Positions 18,000 through 26,187 of a DNA stretch of 50,700 nt are shown here, one piece after another. Source of the stretch: a bacterium (lineage in GTDB: Bacteria; Gemmatimonadota; Gemmatimonadetes; Longimicrobiales; RSA9). Position numbers and translations under genes: made by a program. Position 1 is the stretch's first letter, and the number at the start of each line of letters is the position of its first letter. The stretch is from NCBI GenBank assembly GCA_003242735.1, contig QGVH01000027.1, positions 1 through 50,700 of the forward strand. The letters run 5' to 3'. The notes beneath the pieces are model-generated. The model did no database searches, was not told where the DNA came from, and saw only the letters and a program-made list of their open reading frames with translations.

Positions 18000-18109
18000 G
18001 CTGTTGCCGAGTCCCGAAAAAGGCAATGCTCCGCTGTGACCGGGTCCGGGCGACTTCCCAAAACAACCAGGAGGCGGGCGGCGACGCTCCGAATCGCGGT
18101 GATCAGCGC

Positions 18110-18139
18110 ATTGTACGCAACCCCCGGCCACACGGTCAA
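18110..18139 (-). promoter_or_regulatory. sigma-70 promoter for the sphingolipid-type operon
   Basis: On the minus strand, TTGACC (18139-18134) and TACAAT (18115-18110) are each five of six to consensus, with an 18-base spacer. Transcription would start near 18103, giving a leader of about 100 bases. It separates the operon from the aminotransferase gene upstream. Confidence 0.75.
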
Positions 18140-18176
18140 GCGGCGGGCCGAACCGGGACAGAACAGCACCCGGCCC

Positions 18177-19595
18177 TCAGGCCCGCGCCGCCGCCAGCGC
18201 CGCCTCCACCACCCCGAGCGCGTGCTCGAGCTGCGCCTCCGTGATCACCAGCGGCGGCGTGAACGCGAGCACGTTCGCGGCCGGCCCCTCCGTCAACAAC
18301 AACACGCCCTCCCGCAGCGCCGCATCCGCCACTCGCCGCGCCAGCGCCGTGGCCGGCCGCCGCGTCGCCCGATCCTCGACCAGCTCCACCCCCTGCAGCA
18401 ACCCCAGCCCACGCACCTCGCCCACGCTCGGAAAGCGGTCGGCCCACGCATCGAGCCGCTCACGGAGCCAGGAGCCCAGCGTCGCTGCACGGTGGACCAG
18501 ACCACGCTCCTCGATCTCCGCGAGCTGCGCCAGCGCCGCCGCGCACGCGGCAGGGTTGCCCAGGAACGTGCTCGTGTGCACCGCCTCGCCCGTCGAAGGT
18601 GGCCATGCGCTCATCACCTCCGGCGTGCCGATCGCCGCGCTCAGCGGGACCATCCCCGTCAGCGCCTTGCCCACCACCAGCACGTCCGGAACCACGCCCG
18701 CGTGCTCGCACGCGAACCAGCGGCCGGTCCGGCCGAACCCGGTATACACCTCGTCGAAGATCAGGACCAGCCCGCGCTCGTCCGCCAGCTCGCGCAGCCC
18801 GGCGAGGAACCCCGGCGGCGGCACCACGAAGCCGCCCCGCCCCTGCACCGGCTCGATCAGCACGGCCCCGATGGGCACGTCCGATGCGGCCGCCTCGTCC
18901 ACGATCCGCGCCGCGATCTCCAGCGCGGTCCGGCAGACCACCTCCGGCTCCGCGGCGGATCCCAGGGCCGCCGCGCCTCCGCCCACCGCCGCATGGACCT
19001 GCTCGGCCCACCGGTAGACGTACGGGTACGGCGCGAATCGGACGCCACGGTAGAGCTGCGCGCGGAACGGCTCCCGGAACTCGGGACGCCACGTGGTCGC
19101 CAACGCGCCGTACGTCAGGCCGTGGTACGCCCCCGTGAACGCCAGCACGCCGGGCTTGCCCGTGCGCATCACCGCCGTCTTCAGCGCGGCCTCGACGGCC
19201 TCCGCGCCCGCGCTGGCCAGGATCGTCACGCCCAACTCGCCCGGCGCCAGCTCCTTCAGCCGCTCCAGCAACGCCACTTTCACATCGGCGGGATGCACGT
19301 CGCCCAACGCGTGCGGCAGCCGCTCCGCCTGTCGCGCCAGCGCCCGCACGACGCGCTCGTTCGCGTGACCCGCGGCGGCCACCGAGAAACCCGCCGTCAG
19401 GTCCACGTACACGTTCCCATCCGCATCCCGCACGTTCGCGCCGGACGCCTCCACCCAGAAGATCGGGCCGGTATCCGAGAGCTGGGTGATGTTGGGCGAC
19501 TCCACGGCAGCGAGCCGCTGCGCCAGAGCGCGCGATGCCGGCCCAGGCACCGCCGTGACCATGCGCGGCAACTGCTCACCGAACGGTGCGCTCAA
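18177..19595 (-). CDS. class III (omega-type) PLP-dependent aminotransferase
   Basis: Transfers an amino group between an amine or omega-amino acid and an oxo acid. The protein has 472 residues with the class III fingerprint: SAGAEAVEAALK, YHGLTYGALA, IFDEVYTGFGRTG at about 280-291 and the PLP lysine Lys310 in VVGKALTGMVPLSAAIG. It looks like the 4-aminobutyrate/putrescine/taurine group rather than ArgD. The TTG start at 19595 has GGAGGAGG six bases upstream. It lies directly upstream of the sphingolipid-type operon on the same strand, but that operon has its own promoter, so a shared role is not established. Confidence 0.87.
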   Translation of the reverse strand: MSAPFGEQLPRMVTAVPGPASRALAQRLAAVESPNITQLSDTGPIFWVEASGANVRDADGNVYVDLTAGFSVAAAGHANERVVRALARQAERLPHALGDVHPADVKVALLERLKELAPGELGVTILASAGAEAVEAALKTAVMRTGKPGVLAFTGAYHGLTYGALATTWRPEFREPFRAQLYRGVRFAPYPYVYRWAEQVHAAVGGGAAALGSAAEPEVVCRTALEIAARIVDEAAASDVPIGAVLIEPVQGRGGFVVPPPGFLAGLRELADERGLVLIFDEVYTGFGRTGRWFACEHAGVVPDVLVVGKALTGMVPLSAAIGTPEVMSAWPPSTGEAVHTSTFLGNPAACAAALAQLAEIEERGLVHRAATLGSWLRERLDAWADRFPSVGEVRGLGLLQGVELVEDRATRRPATALARRVADAALREGVLLLTEGPAANVLAFTPPLVITEAQLEHALGVVEAALAAARA

Positions 19596-19733
19596 CGGCG
19601 ACCTCCTCCACCGTGCCGGCACTCGTTGCCCACGTGTCAGGGCTCCGCACGCTCCATGGAGCGCGAGCGGACGATGCCCCCCGACGCGACGACATCCCGC
19701 CTCGCGGACGCAAACGCTCCCCCGGGCTCACAC

Positions 19734-20186
19734 TCACCGGCGCAGCACCCGCATCGCGCCGATCACGCCCACCGCAACGCCGGCCAGCGCGGCCGCCACG
19801 AGGAGCACTCCGCGCCGCTGGTTCCTCACCATCCCGAGCGCGGCGCCGTACCCCTCGACCGCAGCGACGTCCTCGGCCTCCGCCTCTCGTGCTGCTGCGG
19901 AGCCGGCCGCCTCGTGCTCATCCGCCGCCGTGCCGGCCGGCGCGACGTTCTGCTCCCGGCCGCACGCAACGCACTCGGCCGCGCCCTCCGCGCGCGCCGA
20001 GCGGGTCATGAACACCAGCTCCCCGCCGCACGCGGCGCAACGCTCGCCCGCGGGCAGCGGCCGCAGCGCCGCATAGAGCGCGCGGCGGGAGATGTCGAGC
20101 TCCGCCGCGATCTCGCCCACCGAGGCGTCCGTCTCCCAGTACAGCCGGCTCACCTCGTCGGCGAGCCGCTCCTCGTCCATGGACAT
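19734..20186 (-). CDS. HTH - zinc ribbon - transmembrane protein of unknown function
   Basis: A 150-residue protein with three parts. Residues 1-42 form an HTH of resolvase/sigma-region-4 type (LADEVSRLYWETDASVGEIA, then ELDISRRALYAAL). Residues 50-76 form a zinc ribbon with Cys50-x2-Cys53 and Cys72-x2-Cys75. An acidic Ala/Glu linker leads to one membrane helix at about 127-145 and a basic tail. The ATG at 20186 has GGAGG upstream. No signal sequence is present, so the HTH would be cytoplasmic and the protein tail-anchored. It suggests a membrane-tethered regulator; no named family is recognised. Confidence 0.75.
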   Translation of the reverse strand: MSMDEERLADEVSRLYWETDASVGEIAAELDISRRALYAALRPLPAGERCAACGGELVFMTRSARAEGAAECVACGREQNVAPAGTAADEHEAAGSAAAREAEAEDVAAVEGYGAALGMVRNQRRGVLLVAAALAGVAVGVIGAMRVLRR

Positions 20187-20390
20187 TCGTCCGGCCTCCT
20201 CGCTCCGGGCAGTCACGGGTTGCCAACTTAGCCCACTCGCCGCCGCGCGACCAGCGGCAACCGCGCGGCCGTCGCCACCGCGGTCGGAGGCTCGCCGGCT
20301 GGGCGCGTGGCGCAGGAACACGGGGCACACCCGTTGCTCCGATCGGGCGTCGTGGAACCTCGAGAGACCGACGGCCGTACTGCGCACGCG

Positions 20391-20882
20391 ATGGAGCGTA
20401 GACCCCGTACTCCGCGCATCGTGTGGGTCGTGCCCGCCCTCGCGCTGGCGGTGGGCGCAGCCGCGTGCACCGGCGACGACGCCGGCGGCGTCATGCGCGC
20501 AGGCAGCGCCGAGGGCCTCGTGTGGCGGCTCGGTCCCCCGGCTTCCGCGGCCTCCGAGGACACCGCCGCCGCGACCGCCCGGCCGGACGAGATCTACTAC
20601 GACCTCACGGCCTACGAGTGGTACCGCCGCGGAGAGCCGCTCATTGCCGGCGACCTCGCGTTCCAGCCGGACGGCGTGCCGCTCCCCGTTTCCTTCGACT
20701 CGCTCCGCCGCGCCGGGAACTACCAGGGCGTGGACTACTACGTGCGGCGCGACCTGTCCGGGTCGCACGACACGCTCTTCGTCCCCGTCTTCGACGACTA
20801 CTGGCAGCCGTTCCTGCCCGTCGGCCCGGCGCCGGCCGCGAATCCCGCAGCACGACCGCAGCCAGCGTCCAGCGGCCCGTGA
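20391..20882 (+). CDS. putative lipoprotein of unknown function
   Basis: A 163-residue exported protein. The N-terminus MERRPRTPRIVWVVPALALA is a signal ending GAAAC, an acceptable lipobox (Cys at about 27). The mature part is rich in Tyr/Trp/Asp (DEIYYDLTAYEWYRRGEPL, then YQGVDYYVRRDLSG and VPVFDDYWQPFLPVG). It resembles no family I can name. No ribosome site precedes the ATG at 20391, so a leaderless or poorly translated message is possible. It is divergent from the HTH/zinc-ribbon gene across 204 bases and precedes the adenosyltransferase. Confidence 0.68.
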   Translation: MERRPRTPRIVWVVPALALAVGAAACTGDDAGGVMRAGSAEGLVWRLGPPASAASEDTAAATARPDEIYYDLTAYEWYRRGEPLIAGDLAFQPDGVPLPVSFDSLRRAGNYQGVDYYVRRDLSGSHDTLFVPVFDDYWQPFLPVGPAPAANPAARPQPASSGP

Positions 20883-20997
20883 CCGCGAGCGCCGCGGCGG
20901 CGCGTACGCCGTGCGCCCGTACGCACCGGCTCCGCCGCCGGCTCGGCTCATTGCGTTCCAGTTCGCCCCGAGCGTGGCGGCCGGACGCGCGGCCGGT

Positions 20998-21003
20998 TAT
21001 CAT
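20998..21003 (+). promoter_or_regulatory. -10 element six bases before the adenosyltransferase ATG
   Basis: TATCAT (five of six to consensus) ends six bases before the ATG at 21010. No ribosome site is seen, so the message may be leaderless. The -35 region (TGGCGG at 17 bases) is weak. Confidence 0.35.
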
Positions 21004-21009
21004 GGCGGC

Positions 21010-21576
21010 ATGCCCCGGATCTACACCCGCACCGGTGACCGCGGCGAGACAGGCCTGTTCGGCGGCGGACGCGTGCCCAAGTCGCACGCCCGCGTCGAGG
21101 CCTACGGCGCGGTGGACGAGCTCAACTCGGTGATCGGCTGGGCCATCGCCGTCCAGGAAGACGACGACATCCGCCGCAAGCTCATCTCCATCCAGCCCGA
21201 CCTGTTCACGCTGGGCGCACACCTGGCCACACCGCCGGCGAAGGACCGGCGCCGGCGGCCCGCGCTGCCGGAGCTCGGCCCGGGCCGCGTCGCCGAACTG
21301 GAACGGTGGATCGACGAGGCGGACGCCGAGCTGCCGGAGCTGCGCGCGTTCATCCTGCCCGGCGGTGTGCAGGCCGGTGCGGCGCTCCACGTCGCGCGCA
21401 CCGTTTGCCGACGCGCGGAGCGCCGCGTCGTCGCCCTCGCGGCCATCGAGCCGGTGGAAGACGACATCATCGTCTACCTGAACCGCCTCTCCGACCTGCT
21501 CTTCATGCTCGCCCGCCTCGCGAACCACCGCGCCGGCGCGAGCGAAGCACGTTGGGAGCCGCGTACGGGATCGTGA
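21010..21576 (+). CDS. PduO-type cob(I)alamin adenosyltransferase
   Basis: Transfers the adenosyl group of ATP to cob(I)alamin, making coenzyme B12. The protein has 188 residues, normal for the family. N-terminal IYTRTGDRGETGLFGGGRV is the ATP-binding motif, followed by VEAYGAVDELNSVIG. The C-terminal helix bundle has the VCRRAERRVVAL and YLNRLSDLLFMLAR motifs. The ATG at 21010 has no clear ribosome site but a close -10-like TATCAT. The stop overlaps the next gene's GTG (GTGA), implying translational coupling. Confidence 0.92.
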   Translation: MPRIYTRTGDRGETGLFGGGRVPKSHARVEAYGAVDELNSVIGWAIAVQEDDDIRRKLISIQPDLFTLGAHLATPPAKDRRRRPALPELGPGRVAELERWIDEADAELPELRAFILPGGVQAGAALHVARTVCRRAERRVVALAAIEPVEDDIIVYLNRLSDLLFMLARLANHRAGASEARWEPRTGS

Positions 21577-22166
21577 CCGGACTGGACGCATCGCCCCGTG
21601 CGCGGGCCATGGCGGAGCGGATCGCGGGAGAGGCCGAGCACGCCGGACTCGCACCCGCGGAGCTGGAGCTCGTCCGGCGCGCGTTCGAACTCGCCATGCA
21701 GCCGCGGATCGAACGCATCGCGGATGACCACGCCCCGGAGTTCCTGCACCCCGCGCGCACCGTGCTCATCCTGCTCGAGGATGCGGGCTGCCGCGATGCG
21801 ACGACGCTGGCCGCCGGCGCGCTCTGCGAGACGGCGCACCTCGACTTCGCGGTGCCGCGCACACGGATCGAGGCGGTGCTGGGCCCGTCCGTCCGCGCGC
21901 TGGTGGACATGGTGCCGGTGCCGGCAGAGGCGGGAGAGGAACTGCTCGAGCGGCTCGTCACCGCCGGGCGGGACGCCCGCCTCGTCGCCCTCGCGGAGCG
22001 CCTGGACCACGCGCGCCACCTGCATCTCCGTCCGGCCCCGGAATGGCCCGCGTTCCATGCGCTCACCTGCGAGGTCTACCTGCCTGTCGCCGGCCGGACA
22101 GACCCGGTGCTGGAGCGGCGATTCCGCTGGTGGTGCGGGATGTTCACCCGCAGGTACCTCCGGTAG
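21573..22166 (+). CDS. RelA/SpoT-type HD-domain-like protein with degenerate metal site
   Basis: A 197-residue protein whose residues of about 30-155 align by eye with the HD hydrolase domain of RelA/SpoT proteins: LHPARTVLILLEDAG (His59), TTLAAGALCETAHL, a Val-rich VRALVDMV segment, then ALAERLDHARHL. The metal ligands differ from the consensus: the LHD pair is Cys85-Glu86 and the ADR aspartate is Glu142 (Asp145 remains nearby). It is therefore either inactive or unusual. No synthetase domain follows. Start GTG 21573 overlaps the adenosyltransferase stop. The assignment rests on motif reading and is moderately sure. Confidence 0.65.
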   Translation: MTGLDASPRARAMAERIAGEAEHAGLAPAELELVRRAFELAMQPRIERIADDHAPEFLHPARTVLILLEDAGCRDATTLAAGALCETAHLDFAVPRTRIEAVLGPSVRALVDMVPVPAEAGEELLERLVTAGRDARLVALAERLDHARHLHLRPAPEWPAFHALTCEVYLPVAGRTDPVLERRFRWWCGMFTRRYLR

Positions 22167-22266
22167 GAGGACGCCGCCGGCCGCCCCGACCCGCGCGGGT
22201 GACCGGCCGGCGCGCACGGCGCGGCGGCGGCGACCCGACGAGCGCTCGGCCGGCCCGTCAACGCCC

Positions 22267-22294
22267 TTGAATCTTGGCGCGAGGCCACTACACT
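22267..22294 (+). promoter_or_regulatory. sigma-70-like promoter for ferredoxin
   Basis: TTGAAT at 22267-22272 and TACACT at 22289-22294 are separated by 16 bases in an otherwise GC-rich region. This places the start of transcription near 22301, about 47 bases before the ferredoxin ATG. Confidence 0.55.
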
Positions 22295-22347
22295 ATTCGC
22301 GGCGGTTCGAGCCGTACACGCCAGGACAGTGAGAAGGACAAACCCAG

Positions 22348-22581
22348 ATGCCTTACGTCATCACCGAGCCCTGTATCGGCACCAAGGACGCGAGCTGCGT
22401 CGAGGTCTGCCCGGTGGACTGCATCTACGAGGGCGAGGATCAGTATTACATCCACCCGGATGAGTGCATAGATTGTGGCGCGTGCGAGCCGGAGTGCCCG
22501 GTCACCGCGATCTTCCCGGACACCGATGTCCCTCCGGAGTGGACCAGCTACATCGAGAAGAACAGGGCGTTCTTTGAGTAG
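22348..22581 (+). CDS. fdxA: 7Fe ([3Fe-4S][4Fe-4S]) ferredoxin
   Basis: A 77-residue soluble electron carrier. Cysteines occur at 9, 17, 21, 25, 40, 43, 46 and 50. The pattern C-x7-C-x3-C-x3-CP-like then CxxCxxCxxxCP matches Azotobacter FdI-type ferredoxins: Cys9, 17 and 50 would hold the [3Fe-4S] cluster, Cys21, 40, 43 and 46 the [4Fe-4S] cluster, with Cys25 free. AGAAGGA precedes the ATG at 22348 and a promoter lies at 22267. The electron partners are not in the window. Confidence 0.93.
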   Translation: MPYVITEPCIGTKDASCVEVCPVDCIYEGEDQYYIHPDECIDCGACEPECPVTAIFPDTDVPPEWTSYIEKNRAFFE

Positions 22582-23041
22582 AGCACGGCGGACGCCGCTC
22601 CTCTTCCTCCTCCTCGCCGCCTGTGCCGGCGGCGTCCCGGAGGACGGCGATCGTGCCGGGGTTGATCCCGCCTCGGAGATCGACGCCATGCTCGACGCTC
22701 ACGCCGCATACTGGAACGCCGGTGACCTCGATGGCTTCCTCGACGCCTTCATGGACTCGACCGTCCTCGTGGGTGGCGTCGGCGTCATGCGCGGCGTCGC
22801 TGCGGCCCGGGCCCGCTACCTGCAGGGGTCGTGGCGCGGCGGCGCGCCCGCTTCCGCCCTCCGGTTCGAGGATGTCGAGGTCTATCCGCTCGGCGGGCGG
22901 CCCGCGCTCGTCCTCGGCCGCTACATTCTCTCCGACCGGGAGACCGGCGCCACGGTCGGGACGGGCCACTTCACCGTCGCCCTCGCCCGCACGGAGCAGG
23001 GCTGGCGCATCTTCCACGACCACACGACCGCGTCCCAGTGA
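22574..23041 (+). CDS. lipoprotein with NTF2/SnoaL-like (DUF4440-type) domain
   Basis: A 155-residue exported protein. The TTG start at 22574 overlaps the ferredoxin stop by eight bases and gives a clean lipoprotein signal ending LLLAAC. The mature domain has the NTF2-like pattern: an N-terminal helix ([21 protein letters not shown]), a [10 protein letters not shown] strand, [14 protein letters not shown], and the final [10 protein letters not shown] strand. Such domains act as small-ligand pockets or enzyme inhibitors; none can be named here. Translation is probably coupled to the ferredoxin. A 15-bp hairpin ends the unit. Confidence 0.8.
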   Translation: MSRARRTPLLFLLLAACAGGVPEDGDRAGVDPASEIDAMLDAHAAYWNAGDLDGFLDAFMDSTVLVGGVGVMRGVAAARARYLQGSWRGGAPASALRFEDVEVYPLGGRPALVLGRYILSDRETGATVGTGHFTVALARTEQGWRIFHDHTTASQ

Positions 23042-23118
23042 ACCCTCGGCGATGGCCCCGCGCTCGGCGACGGGTTCCTGCGCCCGGCGTCTGCCGTCTC
23101 GTCGTCTCATGAACGCAA

Positions 23119-23152
23119 GGGCGCGCTCGCCGCAGGTGCGGCGAGCGCGCCC
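23119..23152. terminator. hairpin with 15-bp perfect stem between convergent genes
   Basis: Bases 23119-23133 pair perfectly with 23138-23152 around an AGGT loop. It lies between the plus-strand NTF2-like lipoprotein gene and the minus-strand small membrane protein gene, with no T-run on either side. Confidence 0.7.
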
Positions 23153-23188
23153 CACGCCCGCGCCCGGCTCGGCGCAACCCGAGCCGGA

Positions 23189-23341
23189 CTACAGGCCCGC
23201 CGCGCGAATCGCGTCCAGAGAAGTCTCGAGCGGTTGGATCTCGCCCGGAGCGTTCACATCGGCAGGCGCCTTGTCGGTGCGCTGCCGTGCGAGCAGGACG
23301 CTCGCGGCCACGGCGGCGATGGCCAGCAGACTGACACCCAA
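23189..23341 (-). CDS. small single-pass membrane protein
   Basis: A 50-residue peptide: a short N-terminus, one hydrophobic helix (VSLLAIAAVAASVLLA) and a polar tail ending LDAIRAAGL. The TTG start at 23341 is chosen because GGAGGG lies 12 bases upstream; an ATG further out at 23413 would add a low-complexity stretch. It has its own hairpin terminator downstream. It is not recognised; the tail would probably be periplasmic. Confidence 0.5.
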   Translation of the reverse strand: MGVSLLAIAAVAASVLLARQRTDKAPADVNAPGEIQPLETSLDAIRAAGL

Positions 23342-23554
23342 GGTCCGAATACGCCCTCCCGCGCTGTGGATGATGCCCGGTCGAGCCGGCCGGGCGCGGC
23401 ACGCCAGGAGCATTTTCCATGCCGTCGGCCCGCGTGCTCGTAATGTGCGGCGCGACCGGGATTTGCGCCGTCCTCACAACGCGCGCCGCGCCACGATTGT
23501 GACACGTTCATCCCTCACCCACCGGCGCTGGCTCCAGAACGGCGCCGACGGCGG

Positions 23555-24511
23555 ATGCACGGCATGACCAGCAGTGTCGAGTCCGCCGCGATCCGGCGCG
23601 CCCTGGGTGCGGTCGAGGCACACCTGCGCGCGTCCGACGGGGCCGAGGCGCTGCTCGCGCGCCGCGAGGCCGGGCTGGCCGCTCCGGGCGACGCCGCGGC
23701 GGTGGACGCGGAAGCGGCCGCCGTTCTCGCCGCGCAGCACGATGACGGGAGCTGGGGCGGCGGCCTGCTGGACACGGCGGAGGCGTTGCTCGCGCTCCAC
23801 GAACTCTGGGAGGGCGAGAACCGCGGCAGCGGCCAGATCGAGCGCGGGCTGGATTGGCTCCGCACCCGTCGCGGCCTGCCGGGCCGCTTCGGCGAGCCGT
23901 GCGACCCGCGCCGCCACGAGGTCGCGCTGTGCCACCATTTCCTCGGCGGCTTCTTCTCGCCGGCCCCGCCCCAGCCATCCCTGGAGGCGGTGCGGCTCGC
24001 CTGCGGCGCCCCGGTGCCGGGAGACGCCACCGTGCGCCTCGTGGCTTCCTGCGTCGCCCTCCAGGCGAAGCTCCGGTGGGGCCGCTACGGTCGCGACGTC
24101 GAGCTGCACCTCGAAGGCCTGCGGCGCATCGTCGACCTTTGGGACGCGCGCGACGGGCTGTTCACCATGCCCGGGTTCGTCGCGGCCGTCGCCGCGCTCG
24201 CGGATGCGCCGGACCCCGAGAGCCGCGAGGCGGCGGCCCGCGGGATCGCGACCCTCGTGGGCGCGCAGCGCGCAGACGGGACCTGGCCGGACGTGGACTT
24301 GTTCCAGGTCATGGAACTGCTCGAACGCGCCGCGCGGACGGACAACGCCACGCCTGCCGTCAATGCGGCCCTGCACCGTAGCGCGGTGATGCTCGCGGTC
24401 TCCATCCAGGAAGACGGGACCTGGGGCCTACACGCCGGGACCCGCAGGACGTTGATCGGCTGGCGCGTGCTGCGCTACGCCGCCCGGATGCAGGAGGAGA
24501 AGAGCGGATGA
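23555..24511 (+). CDS. prenyltransferase/squalene-cyclase-type alpha-alpha toroid protein
   Basis: A 318-residue soluble protein made of paired helices with QW-like repeats: QHDDGSWGG near residue 61, QRADGTWPD near 236 and QEDGTWGL near 289. These are typical of squalene-hopene cyclases and prenyltransferase beta subunits. The DxDD catalytic motif of cyclases is not seen, and the protein is half the length of a cyclase, so a single toroid of unknown catalytic role is likely. Start ATG 23555 (or 23564). It overlaps the amidohydrolase by ATGA and is cotranslated with it. Confidence 0.72.
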   Translation: MHGMTSSVESAAIRRALGAVEAHLRASDGAEALLARREAGLAAPGDAAAVDAEAAAVLAAQHDDGSWGGGLLDTAEALLALHELWEGENRGSGQIERGLDWLRTRRGLPGRFGEPCDPRRHEVALCHHFLGGFFSPAPPQPSLEAVRLACGAPVPGDATVRLVASCVALQAKLRWGRYGRDVELHLEGLRRIVDLWDARDGLFTMPGFVAAVAALADAPDPESREAAARGIATLVGAQRADGTWPDVDLFQVMELLERAARTDNATPAVNAALHRSAVMLAVSIQEDGTWGLHAGTRRTLIGWRVLRYAARMQEEKSG

Positions 24512-26187
24512 CAGCCACGCGTCTCGCCCTCGCAGCGGCCATCGCCTCCCTTGCCGCGTGCGCCATCGAACCGCAGCCCGCGGAGCTGGCGCTCACCGGC
24601 GGTGTCGTCTGGACCGGAGCCGCCGATGGACCGACCGGCACGGCCATCGCCATCCGCGACGGCCGCGTGCTGCACGTCGGCACGGACAGCGAAGTCGAAC
24701 GCTTCATCGGCCCCACGACGCGCCGCATCGACCTTGCCGGCCGTCTGGTCGTGCCCGGCTTCATGGATGGCCACACCCACTTCATGTCGGGCGGCTTCCA
24801 GCTCGCGAGCGTGGACCTCCGCGATGCCGCGACCCCCGAGGAGTTCGCCCGCCGCATCGGCGAGTTCGCCCGCACCCTGCCACCGGGCCGGTGGATCACC
24901 GGCGGCGACTGGGACCACGAGCTGTGGGAGGGCGCGCCTCTGCCGCGCCGGGAATGGATCGACTCCCTCACGCCCGAGCACCCCGTCTTCGTCACGCGGC
25001 TGGACGGCCACATGGCGCTGGCCAACACCCGCGCCCTCGAGCTCGCCGGCGTCCCGCCCGATGCGGAGGACCCGCCCGGCGGCACGATCGTCCGCGACCC
25101 GCGCACCGGCCGGATGACCGGCGTGCTCAAGGACGAAGCGATGAGCCTCGTCAGCCGCGCGATCCCCGCGCCGAGCCAGGAAGAGCTCGACGAGGCGTTC
25201 GAACGCGCGCAGGCGCACGCGCTCTCGCGCGGCGTCACGATGATCCACGACATGGGCGACTGGACGGACCTCGAGACCTACCGCCGCGCCCATCGCGAAG
25301 GCCGCCTGCGCATCCGCATCTACTCGTTCGTCCCGCTGTCCACGTGGGAGCGCCTGCACGACTACGTGACCCGCGAGGGCACGGGCGACGCCCGGCTACG
25401 CTGGGGCGGGCTCAAGGGCTTCGTGGACGGCTCGCTCGGTTCCACCACCGCGTGGTTCTACGAGCCGTACGACGACGCACCACACACCTCCGGGCTCATC
25501 GTCACGGACACCGCACAGCTCCGCGACTGGATCTACCGCGCCGACGCCGTGGGCCTGCACGTCGCCGTGCACGCCATCGGCGACCGCGCCAACGACTGGC
25601 TCCTGGACGTCTTCGAGGCGGCGGCGCGCCGCAACGGCCCGCGCGACCGCCGGTTCCGCATCGAGCACGCGCAGCACCTCACGCCCGAGGCGATCCGGCG
25701 CTTCGCCGAGCTCGGCGTCCTGCCCTCCATGCAGCCGTACCACGCCGCCGATGACGGCCGCTGGGCGGAGAAGCGCATTGGGTCCGAACGCATCCGCACG
25801 ACCTACGCGTTCCGCTCGCTCCTGGACGCCGGCGCCCGCCTCATGTTCGGCAGCGACTGGACCGTCGCGCCCATCGATCCGCTGCTCGGCATCCACGCCG
25901 CCGTCACCCGCCAGACCATCGACGGCGCCAACCCGGACGGTTGGGTCCCCGAGCAGAAGATCACGGTGGAAGAAGCGTTGCGCGCCTACACGATCGCCAA
26001 CGCGTACGGCGCGTTCATGGAGGACGAGCTGGGCACGCTCGAGCCCGGCAAGCGCGGCGACCTCGTCGTGCTCTCCGAGAACATCCTGGAGATCGAGCCG
26101 GCGCGCATTGCCGATGTGAAGGTGGACTTCACCGTGATCGGCGGCGTGGTGGTGTACGAGAGGGAGCAGCAGCTGGCTGAGCGCTAG
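24508..26187 (+). CDS. YtcJ-type metal-dependent amidohydrolase, lipoprotein
   Basis: A 559-residue amidohydrolase-3 family enzyme. The N-terminus is a lipoprotein signal ending LAAC (Cys18). The metal site begins with DGHTHF (His89, His91). Family features follow: the GDWDHELW segment, the KGFVDGSLGS strand with its probable carboxylated Lys, HVAVHAIGDRAN, RIEHAQHL and MFGSDWTVAPIDPL. The C-terminal composite beta-domain has the GTLEPGKRGDLVVLSENIL signature. It acts outside the cytoplasm on an N-acyl or cyclic amide; the substrate is unknown. The ATGA overlap with the toroid protein suggests a joint function. Confidence 0.92.
   Translation: MTATRLALAAAIASLAACAIEPQPAELALTGGVVWTGAADGPTGTAIAIRDGRVLHVGTDSEVERFIGPTTRRIDLAGRLVVPGFMDGHTHFMSGGFQLASVDLRDAATPEEFARRIGEFARTLPPGRWITGGDWDHELWEGAPLPRREWIDSLTPEHPVFVTRLDGHMALANTRALELAGVPPDAEDPPGGTIVRDPRTGRMTGVLKDEAMSLVSRAIPAPSQEELDEAFERAQAHALSRGVTMIHDMGDWTDLETYRRAHREGRLRIRIYSFVPLSTWERLHDYVTREGTGDARLRWGGLKGFVDGSLGSTTAWFYEPYDDAPHTSGLIVTDTAQLRDWIYRADAVGLHVAVHAIGDRANDWLLDVFEAAARRNGPRDRRFRIEHAQHLTPEAIRRFAELGVLPSMQPYHAADDGRWAEKRIGSERIRTTYAFRSLLDAGARLMFGSDWTVAPIDPLLGIHAAVTRQTIDGANPDGWVPEQKITVEEALRAYTIANAYGAFMEDELGTLEPGKRGDLVVLSENILEIEPARIADVKVDFTVIGGVVVYEREQQLAER

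Noticed and set aside
18036..20231. Plus-strand open frame of about 730 codons opposite the aminotransferase
   Set aside because: Low-complexity Arg/His-rich product, antisense to a class III aminotransferase with all motifs.
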